Source of the DNA: Desulfobacteraceae bacterium
Lineage (GTDB): Bacteria; Desulfobacterota; Desulfobacteria; Desulfobacterales; Desulfosalsimonadaceae
NCBI GenBank assembly: GCA_021737565.1
Contig: JAIPDS010000020.1
Location: forward strand, 1-34,100
Direction of reading: 5' to 3'
Length of the DNA stretch: 34,100 bases
The notes beneath the pieces were generated by a model. It ran no database searches and was not told the DNA's origin. It saw nothing but the letters and a program-made list of their open reading frames with translations. Made by a program: the position numbers and the translations under genes. This document shows, piece after piece, positions 15,294 to 22,895 of the stretch (position 1 is the first letter of the stretch; every line of letters begins with the position of its first letter).

Positions 15294-16739
15294 ATGATCA
15301 AGTACCTGGAACTGGCTTCCAATTATCCGTTCGCACACACCCTTGGCGAAATCTATTACTATGGTATCAGTTTTTTTGCCGTTGTATTTTTCCTTTTTCT
15401 TGCGGCAAGAAAGCTCATTGCCCTGGGGTATCCCAAAAACCGAGTAATGCTGTTTGCCGCTGTTTTCATTCCTGCCACATGCCTGCTGGGCTACCTGGGC
15501 TCGCGCGCGGCCACGATGTTTTACCGCCCGTTTCATGAATGGAGCATCCCGTTTCTGATTGAAAACATGCTCCACAGCAGCACCCATACCTTCCATGGCG
15601 CCCTGATACTGCCGGTAATTTTCCTGATTGTTTTATGCCGTATTTTCAAATTCAGGGTTTTTGAAGGGCTTGACGCATTTTTTCTCTATGTTCCGCTGGT
15701 GCATGCACTTGGACGCTCGGCATGCTTGGTTGTGGGATGCTGCTGGGGGGCGCCCGTGCGCATGTATGTTTTTAATTCAGTAATCGGATTTCCCAATCCT
15801 GTTCCTCTTTACGCCATTGTGGTCAATGTCGCCATTTTTTTCTTTCTTCGGCGCGTTTACACTCGGGTTTATGCAGCCCCCACCCTGAGAAAGCGTTATT
15901 CTGGTACGGTTTTGGCCGGCTATCTCCTGTTATATCCGCCTGCGCGAATTATTTTCGAAGTGTTTCGCATGGAGCCGAGGATATATGAAGGCCTTACCCA
16001 GGCCCAGATTGTAATGGGCCTTTTCATGATCGTCGGAGCAGCACTGCTTCTTGTCATCAGGAGCCGCTTTTCAAAACAGGAGGCCCGGGCAGAGGCCGAA
16101 CTTACAAACCTTTTTTCCATGGCAACCCTGCTGGTTCTTCTGGTAATTGCAAATTTCATGATAATCTACTTCACCCGCATGATAAGGGTGTGGCCCTGGC
16201 CGATCCGGCCCGTGGATTCCCTGGCCGAAGCCCACAGCCGCGTGCTTTACTACATGCCCATGATGCTGATACCTGCGTTCTGCCTCTGGTGGCTCCGCAG
16301 GTTTAAGGAACCAATATTGCAATGGTTTAATTGGGAAAAATTTTCATACACTTTTTTAATCGGCCTTGCCTTAAGCGCCTATTACAGCATAAAACTGCTG
16401 GTGTTACAGGATGTGGACTTAAGAGGTCCCGCCTTCTGGCCGCCGGTGCTGATCATGAGCATAATGAACGCGCCCGCAGAAGAAATCATGTACCGGCTGG
16501 GGCTTTACAATCTTTTAAAAAGGGCCTCTTATTCAAAGTTTGCGGCAAATATTGTGCAGGCAGTTGTGTTCTCGCTTCTTCACTTCATGATAGCAGGCGC
16601 GGTGTTCGGAATTTTTGCCTTTATATACGGAGTTGTCATGGGGGTTATAACCGAGCGCAACAAAAGCATAATCCCGGCCATAATCTGCCACTTCATAATC
16701 GACTGGGGAACCATAGGCATGCCTATTCTCAGGCATTAA
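15294..16739 (+). CDS. Lgt-like membrane domain fused to CPBP protease domain (481 aa)
   Basis: A polytopic inner-membrane protein in two parts. Residues ~1-260 resemble prolipoprotein diacylglyceryl transferase (Lgt): HGALI at 101-105, HALGRSACLVVGCCWG at 137-152, NPVPLYA at 168-174 and ARIIFEVFRMEP at 217-228. The GR-G-CF-GCC-G form is that of divergent Lgt-like proteins, not housekeeping Lgt. Residues ~340-481 carry the three CPBP/Abi (Rce1-type) protease motifs: EExxxR (E396-E397, R401), FxxxH (F426-H430) and HxxxD (H466-D470). SD AGAGG lies 5 bases before the ATG. It starts 47 bases after the terminator of two lipoprotein genes, suggesting modification or processing of lipoproteins or other lipid-anchored substrates. 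That link is inferred. Confidence 0.82.
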   Translation: MIKYLELASNYPFAHTLGEIYYYGISFFAVVFFLFLAARKLIALGYPKNRVMLFAAVFIPATCLLGYLGSRAATMFYRPFHEWSIPFLIENMLHSSTHTFHGALILPVIFLIVLCRIFKFRVFEGLDAFFLYVPLVHALGRSACLVVGCCWGAPVRMYVFNSVIGFPNPVPLYAIVVNVAIFFFLRRVYTRVYAAPTLRKRYSGTVLAGYLLLYPPARIIFEVFRMEPRIYEGLTQAQIVMGLFMIVGAALLLVIRSRFSKQEARAEAELTNLFSMATLLVLLVIANFMIIYFTRMIRVWPWPIRPVDSLAEAHSRVLYYMPMMLIPAFCLWWLRRFKEPILQWFNWEKFSYTFLIGLALSAYYSIKLLVLQDVDLRGPAFWPPVLIMSIMNAPAEEIMYRLGLYNLLKRASYSKFAANIVQAVVFSLLHFMIAGAVFGIFAFIYGVVMGVITERNKSIIPAIICHFIIDWGTIGMPILRH

Positions 16740-16783
16740 CGGCAACCAAACGCAAAAAAACTCTAACAGGATCGGGCTTGTAA

Positions 16784-17869
16784 TTGGCGGGGAAAAAGTC
16801 AAAACAGCGAATATTTGCCCTTGACGCCTTAAGAGGCCTTGCAGTGCTGCTGATGGTTTTGCAGCACATTATCTACTGGGTCTGCGGCGAACTGCAAACC
16901 AACGCCGCAATGCCCGCCCTGGGTGCGTTGGGCGGCCTGGCCGCACCGATTTTCATCGTACTGGCAGGTACGGGGGCCACTCTTGCCGTAGAAAGACACG
17001 AAAACGTTGACCGGCTCCTTGCAGGCCGGGGGCTCATGATCATAGGCTTCGGATATGTGCTTAACCTGCTTGCGCCAAACTGGTTTTCCCTTCAATCATG
17101 GTATGTATTGCACATGATCGGCTTCGGCCTGCTTACCGCCCCGGTTTTAAGAAGGATTCCCGGCCATGTGCTCGTAATCATGATGCTTGGAACCATCGCC
17201 TTGACCGGCCTTGTCCAAAGCAGCCTGAATACCCCCTTTTACATGGGCAACCATCACATGACATCCACCTCCCTGCCGGCAGGAGTGCTGCGCCTTGCCC
17301 TGGTGGAAAGCTTTTTCCCGGTTTTGCCGTGGATTGCTTTTTTCATGGCCGGCCTGCTTGCCGGAAGATGGCTGACTTCAGGGGCGTTTTCACTGCTGGT
17401 GCGCGCCTCCGGTCTTTTGTTTGCGGCCGCGGTCGCGCTCTCCGGCATCTATCTGGCTGGATTCAAATTTGCGGCCCATGAACCCTGGATACGGATTTTT
17501 AAACCAATACCCAACTTTTTTCCCGCCCTTGCACCGATTACTTTTTTTCTGCTCGCCTCGGCACTTCTATTAACATTTGTATTTATATCCTGCTGCAGCT
17601 TCCGGACGGCGTCCAATCCGGGGCACGCCGGCCATGGCTCAAACATCCTGGTCTGCCTGGGAAGATGTTCGCTTACCATTCTCATGGTGCATATACCGCT
17701 TATAAGAGAGCCGGTTGTGCGCCTGGACATCTGGCGAACCCTGGGAGTCCCGCAGACCCTCGCGGTCACCATGTCTTTTTTGATCCTTTTTTCCCTTGCA
17801 GCAGTGCTGTGGAGCAGGATTAACTTCAAGTACGGCGCCGAATGGCTGCTTCGCAGGGCCTTTCCTTAA
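16784..17869 (+). CDS. DUF1624/acyltransferase-like polytopic membrane protein (361 aa)
   Basis: A membrane protein with about ten predicted TM helices. The start RIFALDALRGLAVLLMVLQHI (residues 9-29) is the signature of membrane acyltransferases and DUF1624/DUF418 (heparan-alpha-glucosaminide acetyltransferase-like) proteins; the D-x-x-R-G motif and the helix-1 histidine (His28) are present. The late LGRCSLTILMVHIPLI block (His303-like) is likewise typical. It probably transfers an acyl group to a lipid, glycan or surface molecule, but the acceptor cannot be told. The start is TTG at 16784, 44 bases after the Lgt/CPBP gene with a weak SD (AGGAT), so co-transcription is likely. It converges on the SpeE-like gene with 6 bases between stops. 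Confidence 0.75.
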   Translation: MAGKKSKQRIFALDALRGLAVLLMVLQHIIYWVCGELQTNAAMPALGALGGLAAPIFIVLAGTGATLAVERHENVDRLLAGRGLMIIGFGYVLNLLAPNWFSLQSWYVLHMIGFGLLTAPVLRRIPGHVLVIMMLGTIALTGLVQSSLNTPFYMGNHHMTSTSLPAGVLRLALVESFFPVLPWIAFFMAGLLAGRWLTSGAFSLLVRASGLLFAAAVALSGIYLAGFKFAAHEPWIRIFKPIPNFFPALAPITFFLLASALLLTFVFISCCSFRTASNPGHAGHGSNILVCLGRCSLTILMVHIPLIREPVVRLDIWRTLGVPQTLAVTMSFLILFSLAAVLWSRINFKYGAEWLLRRAFP

Positions 17870-17875
17870 CTGATC

Positions 17876-20800
17876 TTAACGGATATGCCTTTTTAACTGG
17901 CTTTCTATCCGGGCGGAAAGATCTTTTCTACCGGAATCCCTTGCTTTTTTAAGCGCCAAAGCGGCTGTCTTTTCGGCCTCGGCCGGGCGGCCGGCCGCAT
18001 TATATGCAATGGCAAGCGTGGTAAGCATTACAGGGCTTTTCTCGCCTGTAAGGGAGCATGCTTTTTTTGCATTCTCAACAGCGCTTTTGGGATCTCTTAA
18101 GCTTCGCTCTTTTACCGTGGCCTGTATCCATGCCAGTATGTTTAAAGCCTGTGCCATGTCAGGCTTCAGGCGTACTGCTTCTCTAAGATGGTCGGCGGCC
18201 TCTGCAAGCCGGTTCTGTCTTGTTAAAATATATCCCGCGTAATAGTGGGATTCGGCAATGTCGGGCCGCACCCGCAATGTTTCCTTAAAATAGAAAAGGG
18301 CATTATCCAGGCTGTTTTTTTTAAGCTGGGCAAAAGCCATGTTGCCCATGGCCTTTATAAAGCCCGGGCGCAGCTCAATGACCTTTTTAAAATGGGATAT
18401 GGCCGAATCCATATCTCCTTTCCGGTAAAGCAGAAAACCAAGGTCGTTGTGAACCCTTGCATCCCCCGGGTCCAGGGCAAGAGCCTTTTGGTAATGCTCT
18501 GCAGCTTCCCCTGTTCTTCCGGCCTCATCCAGAAGAGAAGCCAGGTAGCTGCGGGCCGGGGCCTTGTATTTTATTTCAGGGAGCTTGCTTTTAATTGAAT
18601 CTATCTGGATTGCGTGCAGGCGACGGGCAATCTTTCTGTCTTTAACCAGATTGAGATCCATTGGATTCTCCCTGCAGTAGTCGGCCAGAAGCGCCTCGAA
18701 CCTTTTCTTCTGCTCCGAATCAGCACGGGAAAGATCAACCATGCCTTTAAAGGGCGAATATACTGACAGGGCAAACTCCGCAAAATCAATCTGATCCTCG
18801 ACCGATTCACGTATGCGCCCGGCGGCCGAGGCGGTATCGGGACTTAGCCACGCCCTGTCCTTTAATTTTTCCAGAAGCACCTCCTGGGTTTCTTTGCCGC
18901 GATACATCAGCCTTGGAGCCGAATACTCAAGAAGTGGCAGGTCTTCAGTATTGATCGGGCCCGGGCCGAAAAGCCTTGAAAGATCCTCTGACACTATCAA
19001 CCGAAGCAAAAGCTTTGGCCTGGCAAGCTCGATATTGGAGGACCGCCGGGCGTAATCAATATTATCACCTGCCTGCTCCCAGTTTAGCCCGGCTTCGTCC
19101 TTGAAACCGACAAAAAGAAAATCCTTTGCCAGTCCGCCCGGATCACATGAAACCAGGATGCTGTCCGGAAACACCTCTGCAAAGCTCCGCCCGATAAGCG
19201 CAAACGTGGGCCAGTCCATCTGATAGCAATGAAACCACTGCACATAAATTCCGTTATCTTCAAGACTTTTTTTTGCAGTTTCAAAAAAGTCCCGGGTAAA
19301 CAAAGACGCCATGCCCGCCATCCATGGATTGGAAGGCTCTGAGATTATCACGTCATAGCTGGTGCGCGACAGGGTCAGATGCGCCAGGGCGTCCTGGAGA
19401 ATTGCCCGCGTGCGCCGGTTGTCAAGCACATTGTTGTTCCACTGCGAAAAAAACCGGGCGGCCTCAAACACGCACTCGTTTATATCTATTACATCCAGCC
19501 GTTCTACAGGATAGTGCAACACCTCGCCCGCGGTTACACCGCTTGCCAGCCCCAGAACCATAACCTTTTCAGGGTCTTTGGCAAAAAGCATGGGGAAATG
19601 TGCCAAAAGCGTCTGGGTGTTCATATCCCCCCGGGAAGAAGCATCCATCTTGCCGCTGTTGGCCATGGAATACTCGGCCTTTCCAAAAGGGCCGGGGTAT
19701 TTTAAAACTGTTGTAAAACCTCCTATACCTTCCCCGTAATAAACCAGCTCCCCCCTTTCAACATCTGCAAGAATCTGAGCGCCGGAAACAAAAGATTGCA
19801 GCCATCCTGTTCCCTGGATCGCCTGCTTTACCGCCTCTGCTTCTTCAAAACGATGGTACTTGCCGGTTGCAAGAACATGACGGTTCCAGGCGGGATAAAC
19901 CAAGCACATAAAAAGCACTCCCGCTGCAAACACGGCGGCCGGCACGGCCCGGCGCGGCGAAAACCGCATTCCGATTTTTACCGCAAACAAGACTGCCGCA
20001 AGAGCAGCTGCAACCTGCATTCCTATGACAATTTTCAGCCCGGTTTCCATGCCGACCAGGGGCATGAGAATAAAGCCGGCAAAAAACGCACCAAAGACAT
20101 CACCGATCGTGTTAAAGGCATAAATTACGCCTATGGACCTTCCAACACCCTCTATGGACTGCGTATGGATCTTTGCCACCAGGGGGAAGGCGGCGCCGAA
20201 AAAAAGTGTGGGCAGAACCATGAATCCGAAAAGAACCAGGGCCTCCACACCGGCAAGCAGCCCGAACTGGTCCCTGAAGGCGTATATGAGTTTGGCGAAA
20301 AAGAGCTGGCTGTTGCCGAAGATGTGGCTTATTACAAGTGCTGAAAAAGCGGCAAGGACCTGGGTTATTATCAGAAGGCTAAAAGCATTGACTGTTTTGT
20401 CGGCCCACCTGCCGAAAATCACGTTGCCCAAAGCCAGCCCGGTAATAAAAGTGACCAGTACAATGGTGAACGAATAAGTCGTCGGCCCCACAACAAGCCC
20501 CAAAAGCCTGGTCCAGAAAACCTCGCAAACCATGGCACAAAAGCCCGAGACAAGAAAAACAGCCAGCGCGGTATTGGCCGTCCTCCTGGGATACGTGTTT
20601 GCAGGCAGGGAAATTTTCTTGACAGAAGAGCCGCCCCGCTTGCCAGCCCCGTTTTCTTTTTCTTTTGCCCCGGAGTCGGACCGGCCTGTGGCGGCCGCTG
20701 GCCTTATTAAGATGCAGGTCAGGCCTATGGTGGCGTTTATTAAAACCGCAACCAGCATGGAGCCCCAGATCCCCAGGGTACTTATCATCCAGAAGCCGCA

Positions 20801-21352
20801 AACCAGGGCGCCAAGGGCCGCACCAAAAGTGTTAAGACCGTAGAGCCGGCCGGCATGGGTGCCCAGATGCGCAAGGCTGCTGACATAAAAACGGCAAAGA
20901 ATGGGCAGGGTCGCACCCATGCATATGGTGGGAAAGCCCAGCAGTAAAAGCGCGCCTGCAAATACGAAAAAATTGAACACAAGGGTGTGCTCATAAAAAT
21001 TATTGTATAAAATGCCGTATATTCCGCCGGACAACAGGAGCAGCGCGGGCACAAAAAAAGCATAAACCGCCGTGGCAATTTCCAAAACACCGTAAACCCT
21101 GACCAGCCCGATTCCGTGCCAACGGCTTGACATACGCCCTGCAACATATCCACCCAGTCCCAGCCCGGCCATAAAGACCACCAGAATGGCGCTTACGGCA
21201 AAGGGGGCTGCGCCTACCACCCTGGAAATCAGACGCATCCAGATAATCTGATAGATCAGGGCAGTCATACCGGAAAGAAAAAAACAGACCAGTATGAATA
21301 CAGCCAGCCGCCGGGCGGGAGCCTGCAATTGATTATCGCCTTTTGATCTCAT
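17876..21352 (-). CDS. Membrane transporter-like / spermidine-synthase-like / TPR fusion (1158 aa)
   Basis: A three-part protein. Residues ~15-490 hold two repeats of a six- to seven-helix membrane module (FLSGMTALIYQIIWMRLISRVVG at 25-47; FLVSGFCAMVCEVFWTRLLGLVVG at 266-289), split by a basic cytosolic linker (220-260). Residues ~520-760 form a Rossmann methyltransferase fold of spermidine-synthase type: VLGLASGVTAGEVL at 599-612, DVIDINECVFEAA at 620-632, and YDVIISEPSNPWMAG at 666-680, where Glu672 stands in place of the usual catalytic Asp. Residues ~930-1150 are TPR repeats. Proteins of this layout are common and mostly uncharacterised in Desulfobacterota; ordinary aminopropyl transfer is doubtful given the changed residue and membrane part. 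It starts at ATG with a weak SD, divergent from gspF. Confidence 0.85.
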   Translation of the reverse strand: MRSKGDNQLQAPARRLAVFILVCFFLSGMTALIYQIIWMRLISRVVGAAPFAVSAILVVFMAGLGLGGYVAGRMSSRWHGIGLVRVYGVLEIATAVYAFFVPALLLLSGGIYGILYNNFYEHTLVFNFFVFAGALLLLGFPTICMGATLPILCRFYVSSLAHLGTHAGRLYGLNTFGAALGALVCGFWMISTLGIWGSMLVAVLINATIGLTCILIRPAAATGRSDSGAKEKENGAGKRGGSSVKKISLPANTYPRRTANTALAVFLVSGFCAMVCEVFWTRLLGLVVGPTTYSFTIVLVTFITGLALGNVIFGRWADKTVNAFSLLIITQVLAAFSALVISHIFGNSQLFFAKLIYAFRDQFGLLAGVEALVLFGFMVLPTLFFGAAFPLVAKIHTQSIEGVGRSIGVIYAFNTIGDVFGAFFAGFILMPLVGMETGLKIVIGMQVAAALAAVLFAVKIGMRFSPRRAVPAAVFAAGVLFMCLVYPAWNRHVLATGKYHRFEEAEAVKQAIQGTGWLQSFVSGAQILADVERGELVYYGEGIGGFTTVLKYPGPFGKAEYSMANSGKMDASSRGDMNTQTLLAHFPMLFAKDPEKVMVLGLASGVTAGEVLHYPVERLDVIDINECVFEAARFFSQWNNNVLDNRRTRAILQDALAHLTLSRTSYDVIISEPSNPWMAGMASLFTRDFFETAKKSLEDNGIYVQWFHCYQMDWPTFALIGRSFAEVFPDSILVSCDPGGLAKDFLFVGFKDEAGLNWEQAGDNIDYARRSSNIELARPKLLLRLIVSEDLSRLFGPGPINTEDLPLLEYSAPRLMYRGKETQEVLLEKLKDRAWLSPDTASAAGRIRESVEDQIDFAEFALSVYSPFKGMVDLSRADSEQKKRFEALLADYCRENPMDLNLVKDRKIARRLHAIQIDSIKSKLPEIKYKAPARSYLASLLDEAGRTGEAAEHYQKALALDPGDARVHNDLGFLLYRKGDMDSAISHFKKVIELRPGFIKAMGNMAFAQLKKNSLDNALFYFKETLRVRPDIAESHYYAGYILTRQNRLAEAADHLREAVRLKPDMAQALNILAWIQATVKERSLRDPKSAVENAKKACSLTGEKSPVMLTTLAIAYNAAGRPAEAEKTAALALKKARDSGRKDLSARIESQLKRHIR

Positions 21353-21566
21353 CTGTCAAAGTCATGATAAAGCATATTTAATTGTTTCAGAGGCACTGCC
21401 TGCATTGCCGATGACGGCTGCCTTCAGTAAAAGGCAAGCCGGCCGTCTTTTTTGATCATCCGGAAAAGGGGGAAAGAAAAAGGAGAATGAAATATGATAA
21501 CGCTTATATGACAGGATGGCGGAGGTTTGTCAAGCCGTAAGTTTTGGTTTGCCGCCGGATTACCTG

Positions 21567-21595
21567 TTGAATTTGCCGGAAAGTGCTGGTAGAAT
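21567..21595 (+). promoter_or_regulatory. Sigma-70-type promoter of gspF
   Basis: TTGAAT (21567-21572), 17-bp spacer, TAGAAT (21590-21595): 4/6 and 5/6 matches to consensus. The predicted start near 21602 leaves a leader of about 50 bases before the gspF ATG. It shows gspF has its own expression signal, apart from the other gsp genes. Confidence 0.65.
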
Positions 21596-21617
21596 AAAAT
21601 ATTAAAATCGCATGCTT

Positions 21618-21636
21618 GATGAGCCTGTAAAAAGTC
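21618..21636. repeat. End fragment of the GTAAAAAGTC repeat
   Basis: GATGAGCCTGTAAAAAGTC matches GATGCACTCGTAAAAAGTC at 2483-2501 in 15 of 19 positions. It lies in the gspF leader, so a repeat seems to have inserted or recombined just upstream of gspF. Confidence 0.4.
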
Positions 21637-21652
21637 TTTGGGAAAACGATTC

Positions 21653-22882
21653 ATGCCTATTTACGAGTATAGCGCCTTAAACGCCAAGGGCAAAACAGTA
21701 ACAGACATCATAGACGCGGAAAGTACCGCGGCCGCGAGGCAGAAACTGCGCGCCTCCCGGATATATCCCATATCAATAAAAGAAGTATATGAAACAGGCC
21801 GGCAGGCCGGACATGATATCTCCGGGTGGTTCAAACCTTTTTCCAACAGGGTCAGTGCCGGCGAGCTCTCCATAATGACCCGGCAGCTTGCAACTTTGCT
21901 CGGCGCCGGCTTTCCTCTGGTTTCGGCTGTATATACGCTTATTCCGCAGACGCGCTCCCAGAAATTAAGACAGGCCCTTGCCCATATCAAGGACGCCATA
22001 GAAGAAGGAAGCAGCTTTGCCGCGGCCCTTAGCCAATATCCTGACATTTTCTCGGAAATATACGTAAACATGGTCGCCTCGGGGGAATCTTCCGGGACCC
22101 TGGAACTGGTTTTAAACAGGCTGGCCGATATCACCGAAAGGCAGCAGGCCATTACAAAAAGCGTGCAATCGGCAATTGCCTACCCCATACTCATGTTTTT
22201 TGTGGGCACACTGATTTTGATCTTTCTGCTGACCTATATTGTGCCCAGCATCATTTCAATATTCGAAGACATGGATCAGGCCCTGCCCCTGCCGACCCTG
22301 GTACTGATAAACGTAAGCGAGTTTTTAAGAAACGGATGGTGGGTAATACTGCTCGCACTGGTCGCAGTAATCCTGGTGCTAAGGCGGATAAAAAAAACAG
22401 ACCGGGGAGGCTATGGGTTTGACAGGCTTGCCTTGAAACTCCCTCTTGCCGGGGAGCTAAGGACCAAGCTGGCAACGGCACGCTTTGCCCGCACCCTGGG
22501 TTCTCTGCTTGAAAACGGGGTATCCCTGATGGCGGCCCTGGACATAGTCAGAAATATAGTTGGAAACCGCGTTATTGCAGACGCAGTGAAAAACGCCGCC
22601 CTTAACGTGGAAAAAGGCGGGGCGCTTGCAAAATCGCTTGAAGCATCCAGCGTTTTCCCTCATATATCCATCCAGATGATCCAGGTGGGTGAAAACAGCG
22701 GAGAGCTTGAAGCCATGCTGGCAAAGATTGCCGACATATACGAAAACGAGGTGGAATCCACGGTATCGGCCATGACCGCGCTGCTCGAACCCCTGATAAT
22801 ACTTTTCATGGGCGTGGTTGTGGGATTTATAGTAATTTCAATATGCCTGCCGATTTTTGAAATGAACCAGATGGTGGGCTAA
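21653..22882 (+). CDS. gspF: Type II secretion inner-membrane platform protein GspF (409 aa)
   Basis: The polytopic platform protein of the type II secretion system, which links GspE to pseudopilus assembly. The start MPIYEYSALNAKGKTVTDIIDAES is typical of GspF. Two copies of the cytosolic T2SSF domain lie at ~60-185 (LSIMTRQLATLLGAGFPLVSAV) and ~265-390 (FARTLGSLLENGVSLMAALDIV), each followed by TM segments (YPILMFFVGTLILIFLLTYIVP; PLIILFMGVVVGFIVISICLPIF). It ends NQMVG as expected. I use ATG 21653 rather than TTG 21638; GGGA lies 9 bases before the ATG. Unlike most T2SS loci it is on the opposite strand to gspE and converges on the PilT-like gene with 13 bases between stops. Confidence 0.95.
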   Translation: MPIYEYSALNAKGKTVTDIIDAESTAAARQKLRASRIYPISIKEVYETGRQAGHDISGWFKPFSNRVSAGELSIMTRQLATLLGAGFPLVSAVYTLIPQTRSQKLRQALAHIKDAIEEGSSFAAALSQYPDIFSEIYVNMVASGESSGTLELVLNRLADITERQQAITKSVQSAIAYPILMFFVGTLILIFLLTYIVPSIISIFEDMDQALPLPTLVLINVSEFLRNGWWVILLALVAVILVLRRIKKTDRGGYGFDRLALKLPLAGELRTKLATARFARTLGSLLENGVSLMAALDIVRNIVGNRVIADAVKNAALNVEKGGALAKSLEASSVFPHISIQMIQVGENSGELEAMLAKIADIYENEVESTVSAMTALLEPLIILFMGVVVGFIVISICLPIFEMNQMVG

Positions 22883-22895
22883 AAACACCTGCTGC

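Noticed and set aside
17876-21352. Plain spermidine synthase (speE) annotation
   Set aside because: The aminopropyltransferase-like domain is only a fifth of the protein, the key Asp is replaced by Glu, and membrane and TPR parts dominate.
21638-21652. TTG start for gspF, five residues longer
   Set aside because: The family starts MPIYEYSA-like, and the GGGA Shine-Dalgarno overlaps the TTG itself but is well placed for ATG 21653.
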